From MED-G78 sp964546275 (lineage in GTDB: Bacteria > Pseudomonadota > Gammaproteobacteria > Magnimaribacterales > D2472), in the NCBI GenBank assembly GCA_964546275.1, contig CAZJJG010000002.1, positions 13,380 through 77,379 on the forward strand: 64,000 bases of DNA. The letters are read 5' to 3'. Position 1 is the stretch's first letter. Every line of letters starts with the position of its first letter. Positions 62,363 through 64,000 of this stretch are shown here, piece by piece. A program made the translations under genes and the position numbers. Below the pieces are notes generated by a model. That model was not told where the DNA came from, searched no databases, and saw nothing but the letters and a program-made list of their open reading frames with translations.

Positions 62363-62409
62363 GACTTTGATATTAAATATAAAGCTGTAAGTAGTCAAAG
62401 ATAAAAAAT

Positions 62410-62485
62410 TGGAGCGGGAAACGAGGTTCGAACTCGCGACCTCAACCTTGGCAAGGTTGCGCTCTACCAGCTGAGCTATTCCCGC
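62410..62485 (-). tRNA. tRNA-Gly (GCC)
   Basis: Minus-strand cloverleaf of 76 bases with encoded CCA. Acceptor GCGGGAA pairs with TTCCCGC. The D-arm is AGCTCAGCTGGTAGAGC, the anticodon loop TTGCCAA gives GCC, and the T-arm is GAGTTCGAACCTC. A perfect 7-base inverted repeat (ACCTTAT-TTG-ATAAGGT, 62493-62509) lies just upstream. Confidence 0.97.
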
Positions 62486-62570
62486 ATTATTAACCTTATT
62501 TGATAAGGTCTGGAGCAGTATTATCTATTATTAAAAACTATAGGTAAAGTTAAGATATGTTCAAAAATGA

Positions 62571-63050
62571 CTATTTAATAAGAATCTTTTGGATTTTCTC
62601 TTTGGTATCTAAAAGATCTCTATAAATAACAACAGCATGAGGCTCCATATTCTTTGGAAACGGAATAAAGAAACTAGCTTCATTATCATAACCATAGAAA
62701 AAATCACTATCCTCAAAACCGATATGTTGAGCTTTGACTAGCAATGGATTACCTATATTTGCCTGGAATATCTCTTGATTATCAGCATCTAGAAATACAG
62801 CTTCATATGTTTCAATTTTAATTGGATCTTTTTTAAAACGATAAGCAGGTATGATTTTATTGAACTCAATAGCTCTAAATTCAAATACTCCATCTTTAAC
62901 ATAAAGCTTAAGTTTATTTTGTCGATTATCATCAATGGTGACTTTGCTATCTTTTAAAATTTGATGCTTACCAGGTACTGAATCGTCTGCTGTTATTGCA
63001 AATGAAAAGCTAAAGACTAATGCCATTAAAAAAATTCTTGTACTCATCAT
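62571..63050 (-). CDS. Small secreted protein coupled to the M64 peptidase
   Basis: Product of 159 residues with a signal peptide (about 1-21, ending AITA). The body is beta-rich (KLKLYVKDGVFEFRAIEF, DSDFFYGYDNEASFFIPFP) with no recognised domain. Its ATG overlaps the peptidase stop by four bases (ATGA) and a GGAG lies seven bases upstream, so it is translated from the same mRNA. It may be a partner, inhibitor or chaperone of the peptidase; this is inferred from coupling only. Confidence 0.65.
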   Translation of the reverse strand: MMSTRIFLMALVFSFSFAITADDSVPGKHQILKDSKVTIDDNRQNKLKLYVKDGVFEFRAIEFNKIIPAYRFKKDPIKIETYEAVFLDADNQEIFQANIGNPLLVKAQHIGFEDSDFFYGYDNEASFFIPFPKNMEPHAVVIYRDLLDTKEKIQKILIK

Positions 63051-64000
63051 AAGTTACTCCAGTTAATACCAATCGTTCCACCCGTGGTTCCGTCTATGTA
63101 ACCTATCGTATATTGAGATTTATCAGTTGGATTTGCTTGATAAGATCCTGACCAATCAATAGATGTATTCCAGTAGTATTCACTATTAAAAAAGCCTTCA
63201 TAGTTATCTGTATCTAGCAATATATCATCTGGTGCTGTCATGAAGCCTTGAAGATCAACTGCTTTATATGAATATTCCATAACACCCCCGCCTTCAGGTT
63301 TTAAAAATGAAACTTGGGTTTGATTAGTAAGATCGTCTTGGATGACTCCATTTATATACCAATTAATTTGAATATTAACTGGATTAAATTCAACATCAAG
63401 ATTGTAGTTAATTGATGAGTAATTAGCGCCTTGCTGGAGGTTGTCTAGATTTACCATAACTCCATCTGCCTCAGCTAGAGATATGTTGCTCCAAACATTT
63501 GGACAGTTATCATAATTATCATATTGTTTAAAACATAGGTTAGCGATGGTTTGAATAATAAATGCTTCGGAATTAATTGGGCCATATTGAGAAATAAAGT
63601 TTTCTGGAACACCCCAGCTTCCAGCATAATCCCCACCATACATAACATTGTAGTCTTCTGGCCTCCAGGAAGCGTCAGATGAGTAGTATGTACCCAGGAA
63701 TAGTCCTACGCCCTGATTAGAAGCGCCATCGGTATAACCTGGTACATTCGTTTTATCTTGTATCCAATGAGACCACTTTACATTATACGGGTCATTGTTC
63801 GTTGTAGTATTTGGCGAGGAGTCTGCATAAATACTCATATCAAAACCTCTGTCATCACTGGTAATATATTCATCACCTAAATTAGCATGGCTATGTCCAA
63901 GCTCATGCATGGCAATGTAAGAAGTAGAGCCGCCTAGAGGCTGAGCATTAACATAACCTCTTGCAACTCCTCGACCATTAAAACCAGCAAGAATAGAAAT
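63047..64000 (-). CDS. Peptidase M64-like (IgA-peptidase family), 5' part cut by the window
   Basis: The reading frame stays open to the window edge, so this is the C-terminal 317 residues of a longer protein; an ATG at 63910 is internal. The zinc site HELGHSHANLGDEY matches the HExxH plus distant Asp/Glu pattern of M64 peptidases. Downstream are NPNTTTNNDPYNVKWSHWI-like SPNTTTNNDPYNVKW and VMYGGDYAGSWGVP, followed by an Ig-like domain (about the last 140 residues). Probably secreted, since the family is extracellular, but its signal peptide lies outside the window. Upstream of the small secreted protein. Confidence 0.8.
   Translation of the reverse strand: MSILAGFNGRGVARGYVNAQPLGGSTSYIAMHELGHSHANLGDEYITSDDRGFDMSIYADSSPNTTTNNDPYNVKWSHWIQDKTNVPGYTDGASNQGVGLFLGTYYSSDASWRPEDYNVMYGGDYAGSWGVPENFISQYGPINSEAFIIQTIANLCFKQYDNYDNCPNVWSNISLAEADGVMVNLDNLQQGANYSSINYNLDVEFNPVNIQINWYINGVIQDDLTNQTQVSFLKPEGGGVMEYSYKAVDLQGFMTAPDDILLDTDNYEGFFNSEYYWNTSIDWSGSYQANPTDKSQYTIGYIDGTTGGTIGINWSNL

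Noticed and set aside
62493..62509. Perfect 7-base hairpin ACCTTAT-TTG-ATAAGGT as a terminator
   Set aside because: The loop of three bases and the lack of a T-run make termination doubtful; it may be part of the tRNA promoter region or chance.
1..64000. CRISPR arrays, insertion sequences, prophage or integrase with attachment sites
   Set aside because: No repeat-spacer pattern, transposase or phage gene is visible; the two tRNA-Gly genes are not followed by an integrase or a duplicated tRNA end.

Overview
The window is AT-rich chromosomal DNA, densely packed with genes, from a Gram-negative bacterium. The block trxB-ftsK-lolA-crcB-serS has the gammaproteobacterial order. Together with the very short spacers, an Oar-like TonB receptor, an indoleamine 2,3-dioxygenase, a TorF-type porin and several lipid genes, it suggests a streamlined marine gammaproteobacterium, most likely SAR86-like. 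That assignment is inference; there is no rRNA gene here to confirm it. I see no phage, insertion sequence or CRISPR array.

Layout. 1-9 kb: TonB-dependent receptor, then serS, crcB, lolA and ftsK on the minus strand and trxB on the plus strand. 8.6-10.5 kb: operon of an SDR dehydrogenase, a YhdH/AcuI-type reductase and a 43-residue membrane protein. 10.6-12.9 kb: nitrogen operon torF-like porin, glnK, amtB behind a near-perfect sigma-54 promoter. 12.9-18.8 kb: lipid and membrane genes (acyltransferase, glycerophosphodiesterase, UMF1-type MFS, HIT, DedA, epoxide hydrolase).

18.8-34.9 kb is a phosphate-linked island, all on the minus strand: phoB, phoR, a short region with a four-unit Pho box and a 28-codon ORF, a complete type II secretion operon gspC to gspM, a second Pho box, then a Pit phosphate transporter, a porin, a TetR regulator and a secreted beta-propeller phytase. 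My reading is that phosphate starvation controls phosphate uptake, phytate hydrolysis and possibly protein export. The prepilin peptidase the secretion system needs lies separately at 40.2 kb, and a PhoD-like phosphatase lies at 42.9 kb.

35-47.5 kb: two divergent acyl-CoA synthetases, a gamma-glutamyltransferase, the prepilin peptidase, a duplicated-domain secreted protein, tRNA-Gly(UCC), a lipoprotein, a PhoD-like phosphatase coupled to a photolyase-family protein that lacks the usual iron-sulfur cysteines, an esterase, and a CinA-like/NadD-like fusion. At 47.5-47.7 kb is an orphan transcription unit with its own promoter and terminator but no recognised gene.

47.8-64 kb: indoleamine dioxygenase, a variant L33, a beta-glucan/glucose locus (LacI regulator, SSS symporter, secreted GH3, glucokinase), pyruvate kinase, a DUF1330 protein, malate synthase G divergent from a phytoene-desaturase-like oxidoreductase, a secreted amidase, tRNA-Gly(GCC), and an M64-type peptidase cut by the window edge with a small secreted partner. 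Several genes have a TATAAT-like box only 6-8 bases before the ATG, which points to leaderless mRNAs.
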